DNA of 7,374 bases from Lysobacterales bacterium (GTDB lineage Bacteria; Pseudomonadota; Gammaproteobacteria; Xanthomonadales; Rhodanobacteraceae). The DNA lies in the NCBI GenBank assembly GCA_013298265.1, contig JAAFHE010000177.1:1-7374 (forward strand). Direction: 5' to 3'. This document shows positions 1 through 6,483 of the stretch, piece after piece (the first letter of the stretch is position 1; each line of letters begins with the position of its first letter). Position numbers and translations under genes: made by a program. Under the pieces are notes generated by a model that saw only the letters and a list, made by a program, of their open reading frames with translations, did not search any database and was not told the origin of the DNA.

Positions 1-26
1 GCGTCGTCCAGAATTGCTTGGGTCAT
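1..26 (-). CDS. Start of an unidentified minus-strand gene (5' fragment only)
   Basis: An ATG on the minus strand at 26-24 opens a frame reading MTQAILDD before the window ends. It lies downstream of the NAD kinase in the same direction, so it may be the next gene of the same cluster. Eight residues are too few to name a family and I do not assign a function. The ribosome-binding signal is poor: a GGCGG run abuts the ATG with no proper spacing. The start is therefore a guess. The frame stays open upstream for many codons, with an in-frame GTG at 95-93, so the true start could lie further up. A six-base-pair inverted repeat (25-39) covers this start codon. Confidence 0.35.
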
Positions 27-179
27 CCGCCGTGCGGATCGGGCCCGTGACGAAAGCTTCGGACCGCGGAAAACATGGACCGGCTCCGCTTGCACCGCTG
101 TCGAGCCGACACGAGGGAGCAGCGCGCGTCAGCGCGAGTCTATCTGCGGCCACAGTAGAAGGAGCCTGAGAAAGGTTGG

Positions 180-944
180 CTAGACCTCGAACTGCTCGTT
201 GAGAATCCGGTCCTCGAGGTTGTGCTCGGGATCGAACAGCAGGTTCATGACGCGTTCGCGCGATTCGTACACGGTCACTTCAACGATGTCGCGAACTTCG
301 TAGGAGTCGGCGGTCGCGCTGACGGGCCGCTTGTAGTGGTCGAGCACTTCGAAGCGCACTTCGGTCGCCGAGGGCAGGATCGCACCGCGCCAGCGGCGTG
401 GGCGGAACGGACTTATCGGCGTCATCGCAAGCACGCTGGAACCCAGCGGCAGGATCGGTCCGTGCGCGGACAGATTGTACGCCGTCGAACCCGCAGGCGT
501 GGACAACAGGATACCGTCGCAGACCAGTTCCTCGAGCTTGACCGCGCCGTTCAACGACACACGCACATGCGCGGCCTGCTTGGTCTGGCGCAACAGCGAG
601 ACTTCGTTGAACGCGGTCGCCGTGACGCTGGAACCCGACTCCGTCTGCACGTCCATCACGAGCGGGCGCAATACCGTCGGCTGCGCCCGCGCGATGCGCT
701 GATCGAGCGCATCGACGTGATACTGGTTCATGAGAAATCCGACCGTGCCGAGCTTCATGCCGTAGACCGGCAGGCCGCGCGCGTTGTACCGGTGCAGGGT
801 CTGCAGCATGAAGCCGTCACCGCCGAGCGCGACGACGACGTCAGCCGTCTCGATGCCTTCATCGCCGTACCGTTCGCGTAGCAGCGTCAGCGCGGCCTGC
901 GCTTCGACGGTCCTGCTGGCGACGAAATGCAGGCGTTGGCTCAT
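180..944 (-). CDS. nadK: NAD kinase (ATP- or polyphosphate-dependent)
   Basis: Cytosolic enzyme that phosphorylates NAD+ at the 2'-hydroxyl of the adenosine ribose to give NADP+, the only known route to NADP in bacteria. The 254-residue product is slightly shorter than the E. coli enzyme (about 290), as is usual for Xanthomonas-type kinases. The diagnostic GGDG is at residues 41-44 (Asp43 is the expected catalytic aspartate), followed by FMLQTLH. The NE dipeptide is at 113-114 (FNEVSLLR), the CDG at 142-144, and the nucleotide-binding [10 protein letters not shown] stretch at 148-157. The C-terminal half has the RPVSATADS beta segment and ends [14 protein letters not shown]. All key motifs are present. 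The ATG at 944 fits the family length, but its ribosome-binding site is weak (only GAG nine bases upstream). It lies 241 bp behind the dehydrogenase and no clear promoter of its own is visible, so co-transcription is likely. Confidence 0.96.
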   Translation of the reverse strand: MSQRLHFVASRTVEAQAALTLLRERYGDEGIETADVVVALGGDGFMLQTLHRYNARGLPVYGMKLGTVGFLMNQYHVDALDQRIARAQPTVLRPLVMDVQTESGSSVTATAFNEVSLLRQTKQAAHVRVSLNGAVKLEELVCDGILLSTPAGSTAYNLSAHGPILPLGSSVLAMTPISPFRPRRWRGAILPSATEVRFEVLDHYKRPVSATADSYEVRDIVEVTVYESRERVMNLLFDPEHNLEDRILNEQFEV

Positions 945-1020
945 CGCAGGCGACTCGATGCGGGGGATGCGCGCAGGGTGCCGGAGGTTGGAGACAACCG
1001 CAATGGCGGCCAGCGAGTGG

Positions 1021-1180
1021 AGCGGGAACAGGAGTGAGAATCGAGTGAGGACGGATGCGCCGTCGCTTTTGCTCGTTTCTCACTTCTTCCTGTTTCTTAC
1101 CCCCTCAAGACACGCGAGAAACGAGTGACAGCGCGCATGCTGCCGCTTTCACTCGTTTCGCGCTACTCGCCACTGTTTCC
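1021..1180. repeat. Two tandem ~80-bp dyad elements forming long hairpins
   Basis: The gap between the dehydrogenase and the kinase holds the octamer CTCGTTTC, or its complement, four times in alternating orientation: 1038-1045 (minus, one mismatch), 1072-1079 (plus), 1118-1125 (minus) and 1152-1159 (plus). The paired copies are 34 bases apart in both units, and the units are 80 bases apart. Over about 50 aligned positions the two units agree at roughly two thirds, so they look like diverged copies of one element. Unit A folds from about 1026 to 1095: GAACAGGA with TCCTGTTT, then GTGAGAAtCGAG (1034-1045) with CTCGtTTCTCAC (1072-1083), with a small inner stem GACGG/CCGTC (1050-1064). Unit B folds at 1114-1163. 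No transposase or CRISPR features are present. I do not know a named family for it. Confidence 0.75.
1114..1163 (-). terminator. Long hairpin 3' of the glutamate dehydrogenase (end-stabilising or attenuating, not a classic terminator)
   Basis: This is the hairpin of the repeat unit nearest the dehydrogenase stop codon, about 22 bases past it in the transcript. The central stem is a perfect 11-base inverted repeat, GAAACGAGTGA (1118-1128) with TCACTCGTTTC (1149-1159). After one mismatch on each side it extends by GCG/CGC outside and AGCG/CGCT inside, giving 18 pairs around a 10-base loop. No run of T follows on the minus strand, so it lacks the hallmark of a Rho-independent terminator. It may instead protect the message end or reduce read-through into the kinase. 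The pairing is directly visible; the role is inference. Confidence 0.35.
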
Positions 1181-1185
1181 TGCCC

Positions 1186-4100
1186 TCAACGCGCTCCAGC
1201 CTGCACCAGTTGGGCCAAACGACGCACCGCGACCGAGACGATGGGATAGTCGGTCACGAGCTGGCTGCGCATGTCGGCGAACATCCCGAGGGTGAACCGG
1301 AGCGAGGCGTCGTCACGGTTGAGCCAGCGTTCGACGCGTTCGCCGCCGCTGCCCTGGCCGCCCTTGATCACCTGCGCGGCAAGTGCGCGGTGCTGCTGGT
1401 AGAGCTCGTCGCGCAGCGAGCCGCGCGCGTGCGCGTGCCAGCGTGTTTCCACCGTCAACTCTTCCACTTTGGACATGAGCCACTTCAGGTGCAGCGCCTC
1501 GCCGAGTGCGAAATGCACCTGCGCGACCTGGGCCACTTCGAGCGCGTGGTCCCGCGCGGTGTCGATGATGTCGAACGACGACACCAGCGCCGGCACGCCG
1601 GCGAGCTGTTCGGCCAGCTCTTTCGGGAAGCCCTGCGCCAGCCAGCGTTCGCGCGCCAGCTCGAACGCACTACGCTCGGTCGGCGACAACACCTCGACCA
1701 GCGAACGCTTGAGCTGCAGCATGCCCGGGTGATAACGCGACACGGCCTTGGCGATGTCCAGCGATTCGCCCGGCTGGTTCAGCAGCCAGCGCGTCATGTT
1801 GCGCAGTAGCTGCCAGATCACCAGCAGCGCGTCGATCTGCGCATTGCCGTTGATCTTGCCGTCGAGCGCTTCGATCGCCGCCCACAGGTCGCGCGCATCG
1901 AGCACTTCGCGCGCGATAGTATAGGCCTTGGCAACCGGCGCCGGCGCCTGGCCGGTGTCTTCCTGCATGCGCAGCACGAAGGTCGCACCCATGCGGTTGA
2001 TCATCGAGTTGGTCACCGCGGTCGCGATGATTTCGCGCTTGAGGCGGTGGCGCTCCATGTGCGCCGAATATTTTTCCTGCAGCGGCCCGGGGAAGTAGCG
2101 CTTGAGCTCGCGCGAGAGGTAAGCGTCTTCCGGCACATCGGATTCGAGCAGCTGCTGGAACAGCACGATCTTCGAATACGACAGCAGGATAGCCAGCTCC
2201 GGACGGGTCAGGCCGATGCCACGCGCCTTGCGCTCGGCGAATTCCGCGTCGGACGGCAGGAACTCGATCTGGCGGTCGAGCAGGCCCTGCGCTTCCAGCG
2301 TGCGCACGAAATGCTGCTTGGCGCCGAGGCGGCTGACCGACATGCGCTCCATCACGCTGATCGCCTGGTTCTGCCGGTAGTTGTCGATCAGCACGAGGCG
2401 CTCGACCTCGTCGGTCATGTCCGCGAGCAATACATTGCGCGCATCGAGCGTGAGCTCTTCCCGATGCACCGCGTCGCCGAGCAGGATCTTGATGTTGACC
2501 TCGTGGTCGGAGGTATCCACACCGGCGGAGTTGTCGATGAAGTCGGTATTCATCAGCACGCCGTTGAGCGATGCCTCGATGCGGCCGCGCTGGGTCATGC
2601 CGAGGTTTCCGCCTTCACCGACGAGCTTGCAGCGCAGCTCCTTGCCGTTGATGCGGATCGCGTTGTTGGCGCGATCACCGGCGTCGGCATTGGTCTCGGC
2701 CTCGGCCTTGACGTAGGTACCGATGCCGCCGTTCCAGAGCAGGTCGACAGGTGCCTTGAGGATCGCGCGCATGAGATCGTTCGGCGAGAGCTGGTCGACG
2801 CTCTCCTCGATGCCCAGCGCGGCGCGCACTTCGGGGGAAACCGGAATCGTCTTGGCGCCGCGCGGGAAGATGCCGCCGCCCTTGGAGATCAGGCCCGCAT
2901 CGTAGTCTGCCCAGGACGAGCGCGGCAGCGCGAACATGCGCGTGCGCTCCTTGAACGAGATGGCCGAATCCGGGTTCGGATCAAGGAAGATGTGCCGGTG
3001 ATCGAACGCGGCGAGCAGGCGGATGTGCCTGGACAGCAGCATGCCGTTGCCGAACACGTCGCCGGACATGTCGCCGACGCCGACGCAGGTGAAGTCCTCG
3101 CTCTGGCAGTCGCGACCCAGCGCACGGAAATGGCGCTTGACCGATTCCCAGCCGCCCTTGGCCGTGATGCCCATGCCCTTGTGGTCGTAGCCGACCGAGC
3201 CGCCGGAGGCAAACGCATCGCCGAGCCAGAAGCCGTGGTCGGCGGAGATCGAGTTGGCGATGTCGGAGAAGGTCGCCGTACCCTTGTCCGCGGCGACGAC
3301 GAGGTAGGGGTCGTTCGCGTCGTGGCGTATCACGTTACGCGGATGGACGATCTCGCCGTCGACGATATTGTCGGTAATGTCCAGAAGTCCATTGATGAAC
3401 ACGCGGTAGCAGGCAATGCCTTCGGCCAGCTGCGCATCGCGGTCGCCGCCGACCGGCGGACGCTTGACGAAGAAGCCGCCCTTGGAGCCGACCGGCACGA
3501 TGACCGTGTTCTTGACCATCTGCGCCTTGACCAGCCCCAGCACTTCGGTGCGGAAGTCCTCGCGCCGGTCCGACCAGCGCAGGCCGCCGCGGGCGACCGG
3601 GCCGAAGCGCAAATGCACGCCTTCGACGCGCGGCGAGTAGACGAAGATCTCGCGATAGGGTTTGGGCTTGGGCAGGTCAGGCACCTGCGCCGGATCGAAC
3701 TTGAAGCTGATGTAGTCCTTCGGCCTGTGGCCGTCGAGCTGGTAGTAGCTCGTGCGCAGGGTCGCGCGGATCACGCCGAGGAAACTGCGCAGGATGCGGT
3801 CTTCATCGAGGCTTGCGACGCGATCGAGCAGCACGCGGATCGCGGCGATGATGGCCTCGGACTGGACCTCGCGCGATTCGCCGCGTGCGGTATACAGCGC
3901 CTCGAACACGAGCGCGCTGCTGGAGCGCACGTCGGCAGGCACCAGCGCTTCGATTTCCTGGACCAGACGCGCACGCGCCTGCTCGACTGCGGCCGGATCC
4001 GCGCTGTCGCGCGCCGGGTCGAACTTGGTTTCGAACAGCTCGACGAGCAGGCCGGCGATGGCCGGATACTGATTGATCGTCGCTTCCATGTACGCCTGCG

Positions 4101-6138
4101 AGAACGCGACGCCGGTCTGCAGCAGGTACTTGCAGTAGCCGCGCAGCATGGCGACCTGGCGCCAGTCCATCCGCGCGCCGAGGATGAGCTTGTTGAACGC
4201 GTCGTTCTCGGCCTGGCCACGCCAGATGCGTTCGAACGCGTTCTGGAACGCCTCGCGCACTTCATCGATGTCGAACTCGCAGGCGGTTGCCGGCTGCACG
4301 TCGAAGTCCTGGATCGAGATCGTCGATTCACCGAGATCCATCTCGTAGGGATGCTCGGACAGGATCTTCAGCCCCATGTTCTCGAGCATCGGCAGCGCGT
4401 CGGACAGCGTGATCGGCATGCCGTAGCGGAACAGCTTGAAGCGCAGGCCGGCGGCCTTCTTCGGCGAGCGGTACAGCGACAGGCGGATGTCGTCCGGCGT
4501 CTTCAGCGCGGCCGCTGCTTCCACGTCGGCGACCGCGAGATGCGGCGTGACTTCCTCGATATAGCTCGCCGGCAGCGCCTTGCCGTAGCGGTTGGCGAGC
4601 TTGAGACCCTTTTCTTCGCCATGCTTGAGCACCAGCGCGTCGCGCAGTTCGTCCGACCAGTTGCGCACGATCTGAGTCAGCTTGCGCTCGATCTCGGCCA
4701 CGTCATAGGTGGCACGTTCGCCGGGCTTGGGCCGGATGATCAGGTGCAGGCGCGCCAGCGCGGATTCGCCGACCTGGACGGTCGAATCCACCCGGTCGCC
4801 TTGCAGCTCGCGCTTGAACATGGCTTCGATGCGCTCGCGCGTGGCATTGTCGAAGCGATCGCGCGGAATGAAGACCAGGCAGGAGAAGAAGCGACCGTAC
4901 TTGTCGCGACGCACGAACAGGCGCGAGCGGGTGCGTTCCTGTAGCTGCAGGATGCCCATGGCGGTGCCGAACAGTTCTTCCTCGGTGGCCTGGAACAGCT
5001 CGTCGCGCGGCAGCGTCTCGAGAATGTGGCGCAGCGCCTTGCCCGAATGCGATTCGCGCTTGATGCCCGAGCGCGTGGCGACCGATTCCACTTTCTGCCG
5101 GATCAAAGGCACGTCCTGCGGACGGCGCATGTAGGCGCCGGAGGTGAACAGTCCGAGGAAGCGCTGCTCGCTCACCGGCACGCCGGCGTCGTTGAAGCCG
5201 AGCACACTGATGTAGTCCATGTAGCCAGGACGATGCACCGTCGCACGCGAATTGGTCTTGGTCAGGATGATCGCGTCGACGGCCCCCGACTGCGGCAGTT
5301 CGCGCGCGACCAGCGTGTTGAGTGGTCGCGGTGCGGCGTTGTCGTCCTGGCGCAGGATGCCCAGGCCCGTGTTCGGCACGGTCACGAGCACGTCGACGCC
5401 GTTGTCCTTGTCGACCGCGTATTCGCGGTAACCGAGGAAGGTGAAATGGTTGTTCGCGACGAAGTTCAGGAATTCCTGCGCTTCGGCGACGCCTGGCGCA
5501 TCGACCGGCAGCTTGCGCTGCGGCAGTTCGCGCGATAGCTGCAGCATCTTGTCGCGCATGGCCGGCCAGTCGGCAACGGCGGCGCGAACATCGTTGAGCG
5601 CACGTGTCACCCCGTGCTGCAGACGCTTGAGTTCTTCCGCCTCGGCGATGCGGCTGATCTCGAAATGCATCACCGACTCCGCCTTGCCTTTGCCGCTGCC
5701 GCTATCGGCATTGAGCGAAAGCACATGGCCGCCCGCGTCACGCTCGACGCGATAGACCGGATGCACGACCGCGTGCACCAGCAGCCCCGCGGCGCTGACC
5801 GCGATGCTGACCGAATCGACCAGGAACGGCGAATCGTCGGTAATGACTTCGAGGACGGTATGGCTGGACTCGTAGCCCTGTTCGTCGAGCGCGGGATTGA
5901 GCAGGCGGACCGAGGCGGCGCCGCTCTTGCGGACGCGGATGAATTCGAGCATGTCCAGCGCCATTGCGGCCCATTGCGCCGCAGGCCGGTTGGCCAGGTC
6001 TTCCAGCGTCACCCGCTGCAGCAGATGCGCAGCGAACGCCTGTGCTTCCTTGAGCCGGGCGGCGGTCAGCGTGCTCTTGAGTTCCGTCAGCACGGCGTCG
6101 ACGGCCGGCGCCTGCGCGATCTCGCTCTTGGCGGACAT
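1186..6138 (-). CDS. gdhB: NAD-dependent glutamate dehydrogenase, large 180-kDa class
   Basis: Cytosolic catabolic enzyme that oxidatively deaminates L-glutamate to 2-oxoglutarate and ammonium with NAD+. At 1650 residues it matches the 180-kDa class known from Streptomyces clavuligerus and Pseudomonas aeruginosa (about 1,600-1,650), not the 450-residue NADP type. The N-terminal half carries regulatory ACT-like segments (around 90-135, with DDSPFLVDSV at 101-110). The catalytic core starts near 820: GGLRWSDR at 851-858, then KAQMVKN, then PVGSKGGF with Lys886 in the place of the catalytic lysine of the PxGGxKGG motif. A Rossmann-like GVGDMSG (1020-1026) marks dinucleotide binding, with GEGGN at 1174-1178 and NSAGVD at 1203-1208. 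The ATG at 6138 has a good AGGA (6144-6147) five bases upstream. The P. aeruginosa enzyme is activated by arginine and inhibited by citrate; whether this one is cannot be read here. The frame is intact. The Leu codons TTA and CTA and the Ser codon TCA are almost avoided, so very long open frames appear on the opposite strand. Confidence 0.97.
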   Translation of the reverse strand: MSAKSEIAQAPAVDAVLTELKSTLTAARLKEAQAFAAHLLQRVTLEDLANRPAAQWAAMALDMLEFIRVRKSGAASVRLLNPALDEQGYESSHTVLEVITDDSPFLVDSVSIAVSAAGLLVHAVVHPVYRVERDAGGHVLSLNADSGSGKGKAESVMHFEISRIAEAEELKRLQHGVTRALNDVRAAVADWPAMRDKMLQLSRELPQRKLPVDAPGVAEAQEFLNFVANNHFTFLGYREYAVDKDNGVDVLVTVPNTGLGILRQDDNAAPRPLNTLVARELPQSGAVDAIILTKTNSRATVHRPGYMDYISVLGFNDAGVPVSEQRFLGLFTSGAYMRRPQDVPLIRQKVESVATRSGIKRESHSGKALRHILETLPRDELFQATEEELFGTAMGILQLQERTRSRLFVRRDKYGRFFSCLVFIPRDRFDNATRERIEAMFKRELQGDRVDSTVQVGESALARLHLIIRPKPGERATYDVAEIERKLTQIVRNWSDELRDALVLKHGEEKGLKLANRYGKALPASYIEEVTPHLAVADVEAAAALKTPDDIRLSLYRSPKKAAGLRFKLFRYGMPITLSDALPMLENMGLKILSEHPYEMDLGESTISIQDFDVQPATACEFDIDEVREAFQNAFERIWRGQAENDAFNKLILGARMDWRQVAMLRGYCKYLLQTGVAFSQAYMEATINQYPAIAGLLVELFETKFDPARDSADPAAVEQARARLVQEIEALVPADVRSSSALVFEALYTARGESREVQSEAIIAAIRVLLDRVASLDEDRILRSFLGVIRATLRTSYYQLDGHRPKDYISFKFDPAQVPDLPKPKPYREIFVYSPRVEGVHLRFGPVARGGLRWSDRREDFRTEVLGLVKAQMVKNTVIVPVGSKGGFFVKRPPVGGDRDAQLAEGIACYRVFINGLLDITDNIVDGEIVHPRNVIRHDANDPYLVVAADKGTATFSDIANSISADHGFWLGDAFASGGSVGYDHKGMGITAKGGWESVKRHFRALGRDCQSEDFTCVGVGDMSGDVFGNGMLLSRHIRLLAAFDHRHIFLDPNPDSAISFKERTRMFALPRSSWADYDAGLISKGGGIFPRGAKTIPVSPEVRAALGIEESVDQLSPNDLMRAILKAPVDLLWNGGIGTYVKAEAETNADAGDRANNAIRINGKELRCKLVGEGGNLGMTQRGRIEASLNGVLMNTDFIDNSAGVDTSDHEVNIKILLGDAVHREELTLDARNVLLADMTDEVERLVLIDNYRQNQAISVMERMSVSRLGAKQHFVRTLEAQGLLDRQIEFLPSDAEFAERKARGIGLTRPELAILLSYSKIVLFQQLLESDVPEDAYLSRELKRYFPGPLQEKYSAHMERHRLKREIIATAVTNSMINRMGATFVLRMQEDTGQAPAPVAKAYTIAREVLDARDLWAAIEALDGKINGNAQIDALLVIWQLLRNMTRWLLNQPGESLDIAKAVSRYHPGMLQLKRSLVEVLSPTERSAFELARERWLAQGFPKELAEQLAGVPALVSSFDIIDTARDHALEVAQVAQVHFALGEALHLKWLMSKVEELTVETRWHAHARGSLRDELYQQHRALAAQVIKGGQGSGGERVERWLNRDDASLRFTLGMFADMRSQLVTDYPIVSVAVRRLAQLVQAGAR

Positions 6139-6210
6139 GGGCTTCCTGAAACTGTGAAAGAGGCGCGGAGGATACGCCTGTGCGGCATACGAATCCAGCC
6201 GAAAACCGCC

Positions 6211-6228
6211 TTAAAAACGGGTGTTTAA
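6211..6228. repeat. AT-rich imperfect palindrome upstream of gdhB
   Basis: The 18-base stretch TTAAAAACGGGTGTTTAA reads almost the same on both strands: seven of nine pairs match, with the outer TTAAA/TTTAA arms perfect. It stands out as an AT-rich patch in very GC-rich surroundings, 72 bases before the dehydrogenase start. It could be a regulator site or promoter-proximal DNA for the dehydrogenase. The sequence alone does not say which, and no known operator consensus was recognised. Confidence 0.35.
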
Positions 6229-6253
6229 CGTGGAGCCACCGGCACTTTGCGCA

Positions 6254-6279
6254 GGCCCGGCAAACGTCGCCGCCGGGCC
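6254..6279. repeat. Perfect GC-only inverted repeat in the divergent region
   Basis: GGCCCGGC (6254-6261) and GCCGGGCC (6272-6279) are perfect complements around a 10-base loop. The stem would be very stable if transcribed. No T-run follows on either strand, so I do not call it a Rho-independent terminator. It sits midway between two divergent genes, where it may lie in a leader of the dehydrogenase transcript or be a protein site. GC-rich inverted repeats also arise by chance in such DNA. Confidence 0.4.
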
Positions 6280-6413
6280 GGCCGGCACGCGTGGATTGCC
6301 AGTACCAGTGCCCGTGCAAATCGGAGGAGCCGCCTGGGCACATCGCGCGTCGGATGGCCCTGGTCCAGCCGCCCCGATGCAGAGAACCCGTCCCGACTTT
6401 AGTCGTCACCCTA

Positions 6414-6442
6414 TCGACGCGGACGGTGCGAGCGCCTATGCT
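6414..6442 (+). promoter_or_regulatory. Predicted sigma70 promoter of the tetR-efflux operon
   Basis: The -35 candidate TCGACG (6414-6419, four of six to TTGACA) and the -10 candidate TATGCT (6437-6442, four of six to TATAAT) are separated by exactly 17 bases. Transcription would begin near 6449, leaving a leader of about 35 bases before the repressor ATG. The prediction rests on spacing and partial consensus match, but the position directly in front of the palindrome supports it. Confidence 0.5.
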
Positions 6443-6452
6443 CCGGCAATCC

Positions 6453-6473
6453 TAAACTGGACGGTACAGTCTA
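6453..6473. promoter_or_regulatory. Probable operator for the TetR-family repressor
   Basis: An imperfect palindrome centred on G6463 with core ACTGGACGGTACAGT (6456-6470): six of seven pairs match in the core, and eight of ten when extended by TA on either side. It begins a few bases after the predicted transcription start and ends ten bases before the repressor ATG, so a bound dimer could block both transcription and ribosome access. Length and dyad symmetry suit a TetR-family dimer, and the adjacent gene encodes one. Binding is inferred. Confidence 0.6.
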
Positions 6474-6483
6474 AGTCCACTCT

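Larger units (their letters stand above)
6139..6483. other. Divergent intergenic region between gdhB and the efflux operon
   Basis: These 345 bases separate the minus-strand dehydrogenase from the plus-strand repressor. From left to right they hold the dehydrogenase ribosome-binding site (6144-6147), an AT-rich imperfect palindrome (6211-6228), a GC-only 8-bp inverted repeat (6254-6279), and the promoter and operator of the efflux operon (6414-6473). The short open frames crossing it have no sensible ribosome-binding site and no recognisable content. I could not find a convincing sigma70 promoter for the dehydrogenase. The best minus-strand match, TATCCT (6172-6167) behind TGGATT at 17-bp spacing, has a weak -35 element. 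I see no tRNA or small RNA gene here. Confidence 0.6.

Noticed and set aside
123..136. CGCGC/GCGCG inverted repeat downstream of the NAD kinase as its terminator
   Set aside because: Only five base pairs in alternating CG sequence with no T-run on the minus strand; easily a chance event in this composition.
222..881. Plus-strand open frame opposite the NAD kinase
   Set aside because: The minus-strand kinase has all its catalytic motifs; the antisense product is Arg- and His-rich with no family resemblance.
1050..1070. GACGG/CCGTC stem followed by GCTTTT as a plus-strand Rho-independent terminator
   Set aside because: No plus-strand gene lies upstream to terminate, the T-run is only four bases, and the stem is better explained as the inner part of the larger repeat hairpin.
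1021..1180. CRISPR array
   Set aside because: The repeats alternate in orientation, are diverged, have only two units, and lack uniform spacers or adjacent cas genes.
2047..4944. Long plus-strand open frame (965 codons) as a real gene
   Set aside because: It lies wholly within the clear glutamate dehydrogenase on the other strand, has a composition dominated by Arg, Asp, Val, Glu and His with no recognisable domain, and its openness follows from the absence of TTA, CTA and TCA codons in the real gene.
6139..6180. Strong sigma70 promoter directly before gdhB
   Set aside because: The best -10-like TATCCT has only a weak -35 partner at suitable spacing, so I did not list it as a promoter feature.
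5614..6228. Plus-strand open frame over the dehydrogenase 5' end and intergenic region
   Set aside because: Codon-aligned antisense shadow of the dehydrogenase N-terminus that simply runs on into the intergenic region; it shows no domain.
6353..6455. Small open frame of 33 residues starting at ATG 6353, after a GGAGGAG at 6323-6329
   Set aside because: The SD-like sequence is more than 20 bases from the ATG, the frame crosses the predicted efflux promoter, and the peptide has no recognisable features.
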